Shown: positions 36,721 through 47,295, numbered from the stretch's first letter. The stretch is DNA of 64,000 bases from Stenotrophomonas ginsengisoli (GCF_001431485.1 NZ_LDJM01000007.1:1-64000), one strand, 5' to 3'. Numbers and translations: made by a program. The notes: generated by a model not told the origin, from the letters alone.

Positions 36721-38235
36721 TCAGGGGCTGCCGCGGCCGGTATTGCCGCGCGCACTCTCTGCCTCGGCCTGGGCCGCAAACAGCGTGCCCGGCGGCGGCT
36801 GCCGCGAAAAATAGGTGTGCACGCCATCAAGCACGGCCGCGGCCAGCTGGCGCTGGAAGGCCGGCTGGAACAGGCGACGCTCTTCATCCGGGTTGGAGAT
36901 GAAGGCCGTTTCCACCAGCATGGCCGGCATGTCCGAGGTGCGCAGCACGGCAAAGTTGGCCCGCTCGATGTTGGGCTTGTGGTTGTTGCCAATCCGCTTG
37001 AGGCCGGAAAGCACCTGCTCGGCAGCCTCCTCGCTGGCCTTGAGCTGGCCACTCTGGGCCAGATCCAGCAACACGTTGGCCAGGGTGCCCTCGGCCTGGC
37101 GCAGGGCCACACCACCGATCAGGTCGGCCGCATTTTCCTTGTCGGCCAGCCAGCGCGCACGCTGCGACGATGCCCCCTTGGTGGACAGCACGTACACCGA
37201 GGAGCCACGCGCATTGCGGTTCTCGGCCGCATCGGCATGGATGGAGATGAAGATGTCCGCCCGGGCCTGACGCGCCCGCGCAGCGCGCGCATTGAGCGGA
37301 ATGAACACATCGCTGTCGCGCACCAGGAAGGCGCGCAGGCCCGGGGTGGCATCCACCTGCCGGGCCAGTTCGCGGGCCACGGCCAGGGTGACATTCTTTT
37401 CGTGCTTGCCGGTCGGCCCCACCGCGCCCGGATCCTGCCCGCCGTGGCCGGCATCAATGGCCACCACCAGCTCACGCATGCCGGCGCGCATGGCCACCGG
37501 CGGACGCCGCGCAGGCGTCGCTGCCGCCGTGGTAGCCGGTGCCGGTTCAACCCGGGCAGCAGTGGCTTCGGTGGCACCGGTGCTGGGCGGTGGCGGCGGC
37601 GTATTGACCACCGCGCCCTGCAGGATGCTGGCCGGATTGCCGGCACTGGCCGCCGCAGCCGGTGCCGACGACGGGGTGTTGTTGATCTGGGTTGCACCGG
37701 CGGTAAGCAGGGCGGTGGCACGTGCAGCCTCCGCGCGCGTCTGCGCGGCACTGACAGCCGGGGCAACAGGCGCCGTGCTGCCCGCAGCAGACGTATTGGC
37801 CGCTGGGTTGGCTGGCGCGGTCGTTGCCGGGGTCGACGAGGATGCACTGCCCGGCCATTGCAGCACCAGGGTCGGCTTGGCCCCTACTACCCATTGCGCA
37901 GGCATGGCCTGGACCGGAGCACTGAGTTCAAAGACCACGCGTACCGTGCCCGGAGTCGGGTTGCCGGTGCGCACGGCCGTGACAATGCCCGAGGCCGGCG
38001 GCAGCTTGAGCCCGCTGGCCACGCTGGACTGCTCGAAATCCACCACCAGGCGGTAAGGCTGGCTCAGCGACAACGTCCGGTAAGCGCCCTGGCTGTCGAC
38101 CACGATCTCGGCACGGGTGCCCGAAGCGCCGCTTTCCAGGCTCACCGCCTGCAGCTGGGCTGCTTGCACGCCAAAGGATGCCGCCAGGGCGAGGGCAGCA
38201 AACAAACCGGCAGCACGGGCGGTCCGCATAAGCAT
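36721..38235 (-). CDS. amiC: N-acetylmuramoyl-L-alanine amidase, AmiC type
   Basis: 504 residues. Signal peptide, AMIN domain (about 27-130; septal targeting), a long Ala/Pro/Thr linker (about 130-255) and an Amidase_3 domain (about 255-490). Zinc ligands are in IDAGHGGQDPGA, the EKN region and SIHADAAEN, with the catalytic Glu in VETAFISNPDEE. It cleaves septal peptidoglycan during daughter-cell separation. The linker is unusually long and low in complexity. Confidence 0.93.
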   Translation of the reverse strand: MLMRTARAAGLFAALALAASFGVQAAQLQAVSLESGASGTRAEIVVDSQGAYRTLSLSQPYRLVVDFEQSSVASGLKLPPASGIVTAVRTGNPTPGTVRVVFELSAPVQAMPAQWVVGAKPTLVLQWPGSASSSTPATTAPANPAANTSAAGSTAPVAPAVSAAQTRAEAARATALLTAGATQINNTPSSAPAAAASAGNPASILQGAVVNTPPPPPSTGATEATAARVEPAPATTAAATPARRPPVAMRAGMRELVVAIDAGHGGQDPGAVGPTGKHEKNVTLAVARELARQVDATPGLRAFLVRDSDVFIPLNARAARARQARADIFISIHADAAENRNARGSSVYVLSTKGASSQRARWLADKENAADLIGGVALRQAEGTLANVLLDLAQSGQLKASEEAAEQVLSGLKRIGNNHKPNIERANFAVLRTSDMPAMLVETAFISNPDEERRLFQPAFQRQLAAAVLDGVHTYFSRQPPPGTLFAAQAEAESARGNTGRGSP

Positions 38236-38348
38236 GTCGGCGATCTAACCACCACCGATGTGCAATTGCAATGATTTTCCTTTAGCAATCCGCAGCCTGC
38301 AGCACTTACCTTCAGTAAGCGTAGAGCTAACGGATGCAACTGGCAGGC

Positions 38349-38804
38349 TCAGCGATGGCCGAGTGCCTGCAGCCAGGCCTGGCCGGCGTCGGTATCGGCA
38401 AGCAGGCGGGCCGAGCGCCCTTCCCCTTCCATCGCCAGTTCGATGCGCAGGTCCGGCGCCGGCAACACACCGCCGCCACGCTGGGGCCACTCCACCAGCC
38501 ACAGGCTCGCCGCCCCCTCGTCCAGGCCCAGGAAATCCAGCTCTCCCGGGTCACCGATGCGGTACAGGTCCATGTGCCAGGCCTCGCGGCCATCGGCCAG
38601 CGGGTAGCGCTCGACCAGGGTGTAGGTCGGCGAACGGATGGTGCCGGTGACCCCCAGCGCGCGCAGCAGGGCCCGGGCCAGGGTGGACTTGCCTGCCCCC
38701 AGATCGCCATGCAGGTGGACTACCGCCTGTGCCGGGCGGTGGGCGGCCAGGCGCTGGCCCAGGTCATCGGTGGCGGCCGCATCGGCCAGGTGAAGCTGGA
38801 TCAT
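38349..38804 (-). CDS. tsaE: tRNA t6A threonylcarbamoyltransferase ATPase subunit
   Basis: 151 residues. Walker A HGDLGAGKSTLAR, SPTYTLVERY and the HMDLYRIGDPGEL region are standard. It is needed for t6A37 modification with TsaB and TsaD. ATG 38804 overlaps the nnr stop (TGATG). The 113-bp gap to amiC contains no gene. Confidence 0.94.
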   Translation of the reverse strand: MIQLHLADAAATDDLGQRLAAHRPAQAVVHLHGDLGAGKSTLARALLRALGVTGTIRSPTYTLVERYPLADGREAWHMDLYRIGDPGELDFLGLDEGAASLWLVEWPQRGGGVLPAPDLRIELAMEGEGRSARLLADTDAGQAWLQALGHR

Positions 38805-40276
38805 CAAACATCTTCCGGGTTGGCCAGCACCCGCAGGTGCGGCATCAAATCAGAGGGCATCATCCCATATGGGTGGCGGCCGGCCGCCAGGTCACCCGCC
38901 GCGGCATGCAGCAAGGCCCCGCCACGGGCCGCCTGCAGCGGGCTCAACCCCTGCGCCAGCAGCGCAGCAATGACCCCGGTCAGCACATCACCCATGCCAC
39001 CGACCGCCATCCCGGGGTTGCCGGCATCCACCAGCCACGGCAATGCCTGCGGCGCACCGACCAGGCTGCCGGCGCCCTTGAGCACCACCGCACAATCGTA
39101 ACGCTGCACCAGCGCGTGCAGGGCAGCCAGACGATCGGCCTGGATGTCGGCGGTACGGCAGCCCAGCAGGCGCGCCGCCTCGCCCGGATGCGGGGTGATC
39201 ACACTGCCGGCCAACGGCCGTGGCGCGGCCGCCAGCAGGTTCAGCGCATCGGCATCGAGCACCTTCGGCAGGTCACTGGCCAGCACCTGCGCATACAGCG
39301 CGCGGGCCCAGTCATCACAGCCCAACCCCGGGCCCAATGCCAGCACACCGGCCGCGCCCAGGCGTGCCTTGAGCATGTCAGCGGCGGCGGCATCAAAGCC
39401 CATCAATTCGGCACAACTGGCCAGCAGGGCCGGCACATGCACCCCACAGGTGGCCACGCTGACCAGCCCGGCACCACTGCGCAAGGCTGCACGCGCGGCC
39501 AGCAACACCGCCCCGCCCATGCCATGGTTGCCGCCCAGCAGCAACACATGGCCATTGCGGCCCTTGTGCCAGTCGCGCTGACGACGCGGCAGCAACGCTG
39601 CCAGATCGCCGGCACCCACCCGCCACGCACACGGGCTGCCGCGTTGTTCCCGTGTCAGGCCATGCTCCAGCCCGGCCACCTCGACAGCGCCGACATGATT
39701 GAGCGCTGCGCCGGTATACAAGCCAAAACTGGGCAGCAGCATGGCCACGGTCTGGGTGGCCTGCACCGCCACTCCGGGTACGCCGCCGGTATCGGCCATC
39801 ACCCCGCTGGGCAGGTCGATGGACAACACCGGCACAGCGCTGGCATTGAGCTGCTCGATCAGGGCGGCCAGTTCACCTTGCGGGGCACGCGACAGGCCCA
39901 GCCCGAGCAGGGCGTCCACCACCACGTCGGCCTCCGGCAGCTGCCCGCGCCAAGGCAACAGCTGGCCGCCACTGGCCAGGTAATCGGCGCAGGCGCGCCG
40001 GGCCAGGGCGGTACCCGGGCCGGCATCGGCCAGGGCCAGCACCTGCACCACGCAGCCGTCCTGCAAGGCCAGACGCGCCAGTACATAACCATCGCCACCG
40101 TTGTTGCCCGGCCCGGCCAGGACCAGCACACGCCCGGCCTGAGGCCAGCGCCGGCGCAGGCTCGACCAGGCCGCCTGGCCGGCGCGTTGCATCAAGGACC
40201 AGCCGTCATCGCCACTGGCGGCAATGGCCGCCGCTTCCACTGTGCGCAGGCAGGCGCTATCAAACAGTTCACTCAT
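38804..40276 (-). CDS. nnr: Bifunctional NAD(P)H-hydrate epimerase/dehydratase
   Basis: 490 residues. The N-terminal epimerase domain (about 1-215) has LAGPGNNGGDGYVLAR and DLPSGVMADTGG. The C-terminal ADP-dependent dehydratase domain has LLLGGNHGMGGAVLLA, ITPHPGEAARLL and GNPGMAVGGMGDVLTG. It repairs hydrated NAD(P)H. It is divergent from queG (42 bp between starts) and heads an operon with tsaE. Confidence 0.95.
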   Translation of the reverse strand: MSELFDSACLRTVEAAAIAASGDDGWSLMQRAGQAAWSSLRRRWPQAGRVLVLAGPGNNGGDGYVLARLALQDGCVVQVLALADAGPGTALARRACADYLASGGQLLPWRGQLPEADVVVDALLGLGLSRAPQGELAALIEQLNASAVPVLSIDLPSGVMADTGGVPGVAVQATQTVAMLLPSFGLYTGAALNHVGAVEVAGLEHGLTREQRGSPCAWRVGAGDLAALLPRRQRDWHKGRNGHVLLLGGNHGMGGAVLLAARAALRSGAGLVSVATCGVHVPALLASCAELMGFDAAAADMLKARLGAAGVLALGPGLGCDDWARALYAQVLASDLPKVLDADALNLLAAAPRPLAGSVITPHPGEAARLLGCRTADIQADRLAALHALVQRYDCAVVLKGAGSLVGAPQALPWLVDAGNPGMAVGGMGDVLTGVIAALLAQGLSPLQAARGGALLHAAAGDLAAGRHPYGMMPSDLMPHLRVLANPEDV

Positions 40277-40318
40277 GGTTCGCTCGGGGCAGCCATGCAT
40301 CGATTCTATACTTGTGCC

Positions 40319-41404
40319 ATGCATACGTCGGCCCCGCCCACCCTTGATCCACAACAGCTGCAACAGGCTCGGCAACGCCTGCTGGCACTGGCCGCCCAGG
40401 CCGGCTTTGCCCGTTGCGGCATCAGCGTGCCGGACTTGTCGACCGATGCCGCGCATCTGGCCGACTGGCTGGGCCAGGGCCTGTACGGGACCATGGACTG
40501 GATGGCGCGCAACACGCAGCTGCGCGCCGATCCGGTTGCCCTGCTGCCGGGCACGGTGCGGGTGGTCAGTGTGGGCATGGATTACGGCCAGGACCCGCAA
40601 GCGGCCTGGGACACCCTTGGCGATGGCCAGCAGGCCTATGTCGCGCGCTACGCCCTGGGCCGCGACTATCACAAGCTGATGCGCAACCGCCTGCAAAAGC
40701 TGGCCAGCACCCTGGCCGCGGAGTTTGGCCCGCTGGGCTTTCGCGTATTCGTCGATTCGGCCCCGGTGCTCGAGCGCGCCCTGGGCCGTGATGCCGGCCT
40801 GGGCTGGATCGGCAAGCACACCTGCCTGATCGACAAACGCGGCGGCTCGTGGTTCTTCCTTGGCGAGATCTACATCGACCTGCCCCTGCCGGTGGATGCC
40901 CCGGCCAGCGCGCATTGCGGCAGCTGCACCCGCTGCATCGACATCTGCCCCACCGCCGCCATCATCGCCCCGCACCGGCTGGATGCGCGACGCTGCATTT
41001 CCTACCTGACCATCGAACATGAGGGCAGCATCGAGGAGCAGTTGCGCCCGTTGATCGGCAACCGTATCTACGGCTGCGACGACTGCCAGCTGGTCTGCCC
41101 GTGGAACAAGTTCGCCAAGCGCACCGACGAACCGGACTTCCGCGCCCGCAACCAGCTCGATACGGCCTCGTTGGCCGACCTGTTCGCCTGGGAGGAGGAG
41201 GAGTTCCTGCGCCGCACCGAGGGCAGCGCGATCCGCCGCTCCGGCCATGAACGCTGGCTGCGCAACATCGCCGTGGCCATGGGCAATACCCCCAGCCCCC
41301 TTCACCAGCAGTCCCTGCAGCGGCGTCTGGACCACCCTTCGGTGGTGGTCCGCGAGCACGTGCGCTGGGCCCTGGACCGTCATCAAGCGAGCGATTGGCC
41401 ATGA
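40319..41404 (+). CDS. queG: Epoxyqueuosine reductase
   Basis: 361 residues. Two 4Fe-4S clusters are marked by [12 protein letters not shown] and [11 protein letters not shown], with the cobalamin-dependent reductase core before them. It performs the last step of queuosine synthesis in tRNA. ATG 40319 is used; another in-frame ATG lies 24 bp upstream. Its stop overlaps xseA (ATGA). Confidence 0.94.
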   Translation: MHTSAPPTLDPQQLQQARQRLLALAAQAGFARCGISVPDLSTDAAHLADWLGQGLYGTMDWMARNTQLRADPVALLPGTVRVVSVGMDYGQDPQAAWDTLGDGQQAYVARYALGRDYHKLMRNRLQKLASTLAAEFGPLGFRVFVDSAPVLERALGRDAGLGWIGKHTCLIDKRGGSWFFLGEIYIDLPLPVDAPASAHCGSCTRCIDICPTAAIIAPHRLDARRCISYLTIEHEGSIEEQLRPLIGNRIYGCDDCQLVCPWNKFAKRTDEPDFRARNQLDTASLADLFAWEEEEFLRRTEGSAIRRSGHERWLRNIAVAMGNTPSPLHQQSLQRRLDHPSVVVREHVRWALDRHQASDWP

Positions 41405-42834
41405 GCAGCCGTGATGCCGTACTGACCCCGACCCAGCTCAACACCCTGGCCCGCAACCTGCTGGAAGACAGCTTCCCGGCCGTGTGGGTGGAAGGCGAAC
41501 TGGGCAATGTCACCCGCCCCGCTTCGGGCCATCTGTACTTCACCCTCAAGGATGCCGGCGCCCAGGTACGGGCGGCGATGTTCAAGATGCGCGCCTCCAC
41601 CCTGCGCTTTGCCCCGCGCGAAGGCCTGCGCGTGCTGTTGCGCGGCAAGCTCACCCTGTATGCCCCGCGCGGCGACTACCAGCTGGTGGTCGAGCACATG
41701 GAAGAAGCCGGCGAAGGCGCACTGCGCCGCGCCTTCGAGCAGCTCAAGGCCCGCCTGCAGGCCGAGGGCCTGTTCGATCCGGCGCGCAAGCGCGAACTGC
41801 CGCGGCATCCACAGCGCATCGCCCTGATCACCTCGCCCACCGGTGCAGCCGTGCGCGATGTGCTCAGTGTGCTGGGCCGCCGTTATCCGCTGCTGGAGGT
41901 GGACCTGCTGCCCAGCCTGGTCCAGGGTGACACCGCGGCTGCGCAGATCACCCGCCTGCTGCGCGCGGCCGATGCATCGGGCCGATACAGCATCATCGTG
42001 CTCACCCGCGGCGGCGGCTCGCTGGAGGACTTGTGGGCCTTCAATGACGAGGCCCTGACCCGGGCGGTAGCCGCCTGCCAGACCCCGGTGATCTCGGCCA
42101 TCGGCCACGAGACCGATTTTTCCCTGACCGACTTTGCCGCCGACCTCCGTGCGCCCACCCCTTCTGCTGCCGCCGAACTGCTGGCCCCGGACCAGGCCGA
42201 CCTGCGCGCCCGCCTGCGCCAGTTCGGCCGCGGCCTGTGGCAAGCCCAGCGCCGCAGCATGGAGCAGGCCAGCCAACGTACCGACCAGGCCTGGCTGCGC
42301 CTGCAGCGGCACAGCCCGCAGCAACACCTGCGCCTGCTCGGCCAACGCCAGGCCACCCTGCACAGCCGCCTGCAGGCACAGTGGCAGCACCAGCAGCACC
42401 TGCGCCAGCGTCAGCTCGATCAATTGCAGGCCCGCCTGCAGTGGCTGCATCCGGCCCGGCACCTGGACGCCTTGATCCAGCGCCAGCAGGTGCTGGGCCA
42501 ACGCCTGCAGCGCGCGATCCAGGCCCGCCTGGATGAGCAGCAGCAACAACTGCTGCCCTTGCAGCTGCGCCTGGCGGGTCAACATCCCCGGCAACGGCTG
42601 GCACAGGCCAGCCAGCAACTGGCCAGCCTGGCCCGCTCACTGCACCTGGCCAGCCCGCTGGCCACGGTGGGCCGCGGCTATGCCCTGGCCACCGATGCCC
42701 AGGGCCAGCTGTTGCGATCGGTCCAGCAGGTCCAACCCGGCCAGCAGGTAAACCTGCAGCTGGCCGATGGCCGCCTGCAGGCCCAGGTCACCGAGATCGC
42801 CGCTGCCCCCACTGCCGACACCGGCAGCAACTGA
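41401..42834 (+). CDS. xseA: Exodeoxyribonuclease VII large subunit
   Basis: 477 residues. N-terminal OB fold ([20 protein letters not shown]) and catalytic region ([58 protein letters not shown]). The long central part is Gln/Arg/Leu coiled coil (about 265-420). The small subunit xseB is not here. The start overlaps queG. Confidence 0.95.
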   Translation: MSSRDAVLTPTQLNTLARNLLEDSFPAVWVEGELGNVTRPASGHLYFTLKDAGAQVRAAMFKMRASTLRFAPREGLRVLLRGKLTLYAPRGDYQLVVEHMEEAGEGALRRAFEQLKARLQAEGLFDPARKRELPRHPQRIALITSPTGAAVRDVLSVLGRRYPLLEVDLLPSLVQGDTAAAQITRLLRAADASGRYSIIVLTRGGGSLEDLWAFNDEALTRAVAACQTPVISAIGHETDFSLTDFAADLRAPTPSAAAELLAPDQADLRARLRQFGRGLWQAQRRSMEQASQRTDQAWLRLQRHSPQQHLRLLGQRQATLHSRLQAQWQHQQHLRQRQLDQLQARLQWLHPARHLDALIQRQQVLGQRLQRAIQARLDEQQQQLLPLQLRLAGQHPRQRLAQASQQLASLARSLHLASPLATVGRGYALATDAQGQLLRSVQQVQPGQQVNLQLADGRLQAQVTEIAAAPTADTGSN

Positions 42835-42842
42835 AGGCCCCA

Positions 42843-42880
42843 GCAAAAACGGCCTGGCGGGGCATCCCCCGCCAGGCCGT
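42843..42880 (-). terminator. Terminator of the M48 gene (xseA side shared)
   Basis: ACGGCCTGGCGGGG and CCCCGCCAGGCCGT make a 14-bp perfect stem; on the minus strand it is followed by TTTTTGCTG. It lies between two convergent genes and stops transcription mainly from the minus strand. Confidence 0.88.
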
Positions 42881-42894
42881 CATCGATTGCCTGC

Positions 42895-43794
42895 TTACTG
42901 GGCGCTGGTGCAGAAACGCTGGCGGTACTCCATGGCCTTGGCCTGCAGGGCGGTCAGGTTCTGGATCCGGGTACCCGGGTTGGGATGGGTGGAGGAGAAC
43001 TCCGGCGGCGCCTGGCCACCACTGGACTGGCTCATCCGCTCCCACAACGGCATCGCCTGCGCCGGGTCATAGCAGGCTGCTGCGGCCAGCATCAGCCCGA
43101 CCTCGTCGGCCTGGGTCTCGTGCTCGCGCGCATACGGCAGCAGGTAGCCGTAGCCCATCGCCGCCATCACCATCTGCTGCTGTTGCGGGTCCATGCCACT
43201 GGCCGCCCCGGCCATCTGCCCGATCTGGGTCAGCTTTTGCTGGGCCATGCGCTGGGCGCCGTGACGCAGCAGGGCGTGGGCAATCTCATGGCCCATCACC
43301 ACCGCCAGCGCATCCTCGCTCTGCGCCACCGGCAGCAGGCCGGTATACACGGCCATCTTGCCGCCCGGCAGGCAGAACGCATTGGCCTGGTCAGAGGCGA
43401 TCACATTGACCTCCCAATCAAAATCCTGGGAGAAGTTGCTGGCCTGCAGGCCATTTTCCGCGGCCAGCGCTGCTTCCACCTCCGGCACCTTGGCAATCAG
43501 GCGCTGGGCAATGGCCCGCACCTGCTGGGCCTGCGGCGTATTGGGGTCGATCGGCCGCTCCTGGCTGAGGATTTCCTGGTAGGCCTGCAGGCCCATCGCC
43601 TTTTCCTGGCTGGCATCCAGCCCGGCATCGATGAGCACCTTCTCCCCGGTATACGGGTCCACCGTCCGGTTGGAGAAGTAATAGCAGCCACCGTAGACGG
43701 CGAAGCCAAGCAGGATGATCCAGCGGATGCCACCGCCACGCCGCCGCCCCTGCGTGGGCTGGCGGCCATTGTTGTTGCCAAAGGAGTTGTTCAT
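42895..43794 (-). CDS. M48 family metallopeptidase, membrane-anchored
   Basis: 299 residues. A single N-terminal span (IRWIILLGFAVYGGCYYF, about 23-40) is followed by a periplasmic zinc-peptidase domain with VVMGHEIAHALLRHGAQRM and a distal ETQADEVGL ligand. It resembles LoiP/YggG-type proteases. The start ATG is at 43792-43794 (MNNSFGNNNG). A Gly/Arg-rich N-terminal stub precedes the membrane span. Confidence 0.9.
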   Translation of the reverse strand: MNNSFGNNNGRQPTQGRRRGGGIRWIILLGFAVYGGCYYFSNRTVDPYTGEKVLIDAGLDASQEKAMGLQAYQEILSQERPIDPNTPQAQQVRAIAQRLIAKVPEVEAALAAENGLQASNFSQDFDWEVNVIASDQANAFCLPGGKMAVYTGLLPVAQSEDALAVVMGHEIAHALLRHGAQRMAQQKLTQIGQMAGAASGMDPQQQQMVMAAMGYGYLLPYAREHETQADEVGLMLAAAACYDPAQAMPLWERMSQSSGGQAPPEFSSTHPNPGTRIQNLTALQAKAMEYRQRFCTSAQ

Positions 43795-43867
43795 TGACTG
43801 CCGGCCTCGCTGCTCTGTCCTGGGCCGATGGTACTGCCGCGCAGGGCGTTGTGGCATCAGTGCCGGC

Positions 43868-45763
43868 TCACAGGCCGCGCACCACCCGGAAGCCGATCCG
43901 CGCATTGGTCACATCCGACTCCTGCAGCCAGCGCCAGGCCGCACGCGACTGCAATGGGGAGTTGGCCCAGTTGGCACCGCGCACCACCCGCCGCCGGCAC
44001 CCCGGGTTGTACCAGGCCACCCCATCGGCCGGTGCCCGCCGGTAGCTGGCATGCCAGCAATCGGCCACCCATTCAGACAGGTTGCCTTCCATGTCATACA
44101 GGCCAAACGGGTTGGCAGCAAAACTGCCGGCCGGTGCCGCGCCCCACCAGCCATCGGCATAACCGGCGAAGGCATTGGCCCAGCGCCGCCCGGTGGGCGA
44201 TACATCGCCATCACCGGTGAAGTTGCCACTCAGTGCCGGTGGCGTGGACGCATTGCCCCACGGGTAGCGCCCCTGACGCCCGGCGCGCAGGGCATATTCG
44301 AACTCGGCCTCGCTGGGCAGGCGGTAGTAATGCCCGGTCTGTTCGGACAGCCACGCCGCATAGGCTTCGGCATCGCGCACGCTGACATGCATCACCGGCG
44401 CATCGCCCGGTGCCGGCATACCCAGGTAATCGTTGCGCCAGTCCACCCCGCTGCGGCGCAGGAAATTGCCGGTGCGCGGCTCATACACCACCGAATGACC
44501 GCGCCGGGTGGCACGCGGGCGGGCACCGGCAGATTGCACGAACTGGCCGAACTGGGCCACGGTGACCTCGGTGGCCGCCAGGGCAAAGCCACGTTCGAAA
44601 CGAACCGGATGCAGTGGCTGCTCGGCCTCCACCGCGCCGGCCTCGTCCTCGGCCGCCCCCATCAGGAAATGGCCGTGCGGCACCACCACCATCTGCGGGG
44701 CGAACCCGCCATCACGCAGGCGGTCACGCAATACCTGGCCGGGAGCGAACAAGCCGTAACGGGTTGCAAGCTCGATCCGCCAGGCCAGCTGCTGCATGCG
44801 CGGGTCATCGGGAAGGGCGATATCCTGGCCGAACGCCAGCTTCTGGCTGGCTGCACGCAGCCCGGCCGCGCTCTGCAGATCCTGCAGCCCTGCCCGCAAC
44901 AAACCGGCAACACGCACATCGCGCATCGCCTCGATCCGCTGGCCCGCTTCGGCCACCGTACCAACCGGATCGCGCAGGCGTGCGGCACGCTCCAGCAGAC
45001 GCTGCGCAGCAGCAAAATCTGCCACTGCCGCCTGCTCTTCGGCCTGGCGCAGCAGCGCACTTTCCACCGCCGCCACCCCTTGCAGGGCCCGCACATCATC
45101 CGCGCGGATCTCCAGTACCTGTTCGAAATCGGCCAACGCACCGGCCCCATCCAGGCCGAGCTGGCCACGACGCAAAGCCGCTTCGCCGCGCCGGTTCAGG
45201 GCCACCCGCTGGCGTGCCTGTTCCAGCGCCTGCTGCATCTGGGCCAGATCAGCGGCATCGGGCTCCAGCCGGGTCAATACCTGCAGGCGCAATCCCGCCT
45301 GGGCCAGGGCCACACGCTGCCGCTCGGGCTGTTCCAGCAATGCGATGAACTGATCATGCAGGCGTTTGCGCAGCTGGGTGCGCTGGCTGAGCAGCTGCCG
45401 ATCCTGCGGGCGCAACTGCTGCATGGCCAGCAACAACGGCACAGCCGACTGCCCATCCTCGTACAGCCGCCCCTGGGCCAGGGCCTGACGCAGCGCCCGA
45501 CGCGCCTGCGCCCATTGGGACGGATCCACTTCGGCCTGCGGCATGACCCAGACAACGGCCGCAGGCTCGTTGTCCAGCTGTGTCTGCGGGGCAGCGATCA
45601 CCGGAGCAATGGCTTCACGCTGCGGGGCGTGTACGGTGGTCTTCGGGGCACCGGCAGCGGCCGGCTCGACGCGGTCGTCGCAGCCGGCGCACAGCACGCC
45701 ACCCAACAACGCCCCCAGCAACAGCCCCCGATGCCGCGTAGCGGTCCTGTGCCACACCCTCAT
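43868..45763 (-). CDS. Formylglycine-generating-enzyme-like lipoprotein lacking catalytic cysteines
   Basis: 631 residues. Signal peptide with a lipobox (VLCAGC), a helical Ala/Gln/Leu-rich middle (about 80-370), then a SUMF1/FGE-sulfatase fold (about 375-631: VVPHGHFLMG, EVTVAQFGQFV, APVMHVSVRDAEAYAAWL, RLPSEAEFEYA, GLYDMEGNLSEW, GFRVVRG). In the final strand, where true FGE has two active-site Cys, the sequence is RGANWANSPLQSRAAWRW, so formylglycine activity is unlikely. Start ATG 45763 gives GGAAGG at 9 nt. A binding or structural role at the envelope is inferred. Confidence 0.85.
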   Translation of the reverse strand: MRVWHRTATRHRGLLLGALLGGVLCAGCDDRVEPAAAGAPKTTVHAPQREAIAPVIAAPQTQLDNEPAAVVWVMPQAEVDPSQWAQARRALRQALAQGRLYEDGQSAVPLLLAMQQLRPQDRQLLSQRTQLRKRLHDQFIALLEQPERQRVALAQAGLRLQVLTRLEPDAADLAQMQQALEQARQRVALNRRGEAALRRGQLGLDGAGALADFEQVLEIRADDVRALQGVAAVESALLRQAEEQAAVADFAAAQRLLERAARLRDPVGTVAEAGQRIEAMRDVRVAGLLRAGLQDLQSAAGLRAASQKLAFGQDIALPDDPRMQQLAWRIELATRYGLFAPGQVLRDRLRDGGFAPQMVVVPHGHFLMGAAEDEAGAVEAEQPLHPVRFERGFALAATEVTVAQFGQFVQSAGARPRATRRGHSVVYEPRTGNFLRRSGVDWRNDYLGMPAPGDAPVMHVSVRDAEAYAAWLSEQTGHYYRLPSEAEFEYALRAGRQGRYPWGNASTPPALSGNFTGDGDVSPTGRRWANAFAGYADGWWGAAPAGSFAANPFGLYDMEGNLSEWVADCWHASYRRAPADGVAWYNPGCRRRVVRGANWANSPLQSRAAWRWLQESDVTNARIGFRVVRGL

Positions 45764-45837
45764 CAACATCCACCTTCCAGCCATCGCCAGCACATAGGCT
45801 ATCCTCGCACCCCCGACATTGCAGTACACATTCCCAC

Positions 45838-46914
45838 GTGGCCACCTGGATCAACTCCCCCGAACAGCTCGATGCCTATCTGGCGCTGCGCCCCACCCGC
45901 ATCGGCCTGGATACCGAATTCATCCGTGAGCGCACCTACTGGCCGCAGCTGGCCCTGGTGCAGATGGCCGTGGAGCAGCACATCCTGTTGATCGACCCAC
46001 TGCAGCCGGGCATGACTGACGCCTTGCGCCCGTGGCTGGAGGACACCTCGATCACCAAGATCATGCACAGCGCCAGCGAGGACCTGGTGGCCTTCCAGCA
46101 TGCCTGCGGCTGCGTCCCGCGACCGCTGTTCGACACCCAGATTGCCGCCGCCCTGAGCGGCATCGGTGCCGGCATGGGCTACCAGAAGCTGGTGGCCCAC
46201 ATCACCGGGGTGGAGCTGGAAAAGGGCGAGCAGCGTTCGGACTGGATGCGCCGCCCACTGAGCGATTCGCAGCTGCATTACGCCGCTGCGGACGTGGTGC
46301 ACCTGTTTGCCATGCATGACCACCTGCTGGCCCGCCTGGAGCAGCAGCAACGCAGCCACTGGCAGGACGAAGATGCCGCCCGTCTGGTCGACGGCGTGGC
46401 CAACGACGACGGCGAGCTGTGGCCGCACCTGTCGCTGCGCGCGGCGCAGTTCATGGATGCGCCGGCGCAACGCGTGTTGCTGCGCCTGCTGCGCTGGCGC
46501 GACATCCAGGCACGCAAGAGCGACAAGCCGCGCAGCTGGATCCTGGACAACGAACTGGCCTGCAGCCTGGCCAAGGCCCCGCCGGCCACCCCGCAGGCAC
46601 TGCAGGCCATCCTGGAGCGTAACCCCAAGGCCCCGCGCAAACTGGCCGATGCCCTGTGGCAGGCATTGTCCACCCCGGCCAGCGACGAGACCGACATGCC
46701 GCTGGCCGTGGACAACAGCGACCGCTTCCGCAACCCGCTCAAGCGCCTGCAGCAGGCCGTGGCCACGCATGCCGCGCAACTGGGCCTGCCCGATGGCGTA
46801 CTGGCCTCGCGCAAGCAATTGGAAGCGTGGCTTGAACAGCGCCATCCCCCGGCCACGCTGACCGCCTGGCGGCGCACTGAACTGACCGCACTGCTCACTC
46901 CGTTGCTGCCCTGA
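45838..46914 (+). CDS. rnd: Ribonuclease D
   Basis: 358 residues, GTG start. DEDDy exonuclease: GLDTEFIRERTYWP (Asp24, Glu26), SASEDL, and YAAADVVHL with the catalytic Tyr and Asp. The HRDC domain follows (about 215-290). It trims tRNA 3' ends, and the tRNA cluster lies directly downstream. Confidence 0.95.
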   Translation: MATWINSPEQLDAYLALRPTRIGLDTEFIRERTYWPQLALVQMAVEQHILLIDPLQPGMTDALRPWLEDTSITKIMHSASEDLVAFQHACGCVPRPLFDTQIAAALSGIGAGMGYQKLVAHITGVELEKGEQRSDWMRRPLSDSQLHYAAADVVHLFAMHDHLLARLEQQQRSHWQDEDAARLVDGVANDDGELWPHLSLRAAQFMDAPAQRVLLRLLRWRDIQARKSDKPRSWILDNELACSLAKAPPATPQALQAILERNPKAPRKLADALWQALSTPASDETDMPLAVDNSDRFRNPLKRLQQAVATHAAQLGLPDGVLASRKQLEAWLEQRHPPATLTAWRRTELTALLTPLLP

Positions 46915-46933
46915 GAAAATCTCTTCACAGTGC

Positions 46934-46962
46934 TTGCCAAATGTTAAAACGCTGCGTATGAT
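46934..46962 (+). promoter_or_regulatory. Promoter of tRNA-Phe copy 1
   Basis: TTGCCA (46934-46939) and TATGAT (46957-46962) are 17 bp apart. The start would be near 46969, about 24 nt before the tRNA. The upstream TCTTCACA is also found before copy 2. Confidence 0.75.
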
Positions 46963-46992
46963 TTGCCTTCTTCGCAGAACGCGAAGCTTGTT

Positions 46993-47068
46993 GGCCGAGT
47001 AGCTCAGTTGGTAGAGCAGGGGATTGAAAATCCCCGTGTCGGCGGTTCGATTCCGTCCTCGGCCACCA
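46993..47068 (+). tRNA. tRNA-Phe (GAA), copy 1
   Basis: 76 nt including encoded CCA. A GGCCGAG acceptor pairs with CTCGGCC; D, anticodon, variable and T arms are standard (GTTCGATTC). Anticodon GAA is at 47026-47028 in the loop TTGAAAA. Confidence 0.97.
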
Positions 47069-47073
47069 TCATC

Positions 47074-47101
47074 AAAAGCGCCCCGCAACGGCGCTTTTTT
47101 T
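47074..47101 (+). terminator. Terminator after tRNA-Phe copy 1
   Basis: AAAAGCGCC/GGCGCTTTT with a 7-nt loop, extended by TTT. It separates copy 1 from the tRNA-Ala transcript. Confidence 0.85.
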
Positions 47102-47219
47102 GTGCCCGCAGACTGGCCACCCATTGCCCGCGCCAGCTTCCGCAACCCTGACAGCACCGCCCCACACTCGCCCACGACACTTGATCCACCCCGGCAGCGG
47201 GCGTAGATTGACTGCCCAT

Positions 47220-47295
<76 letters not shown>

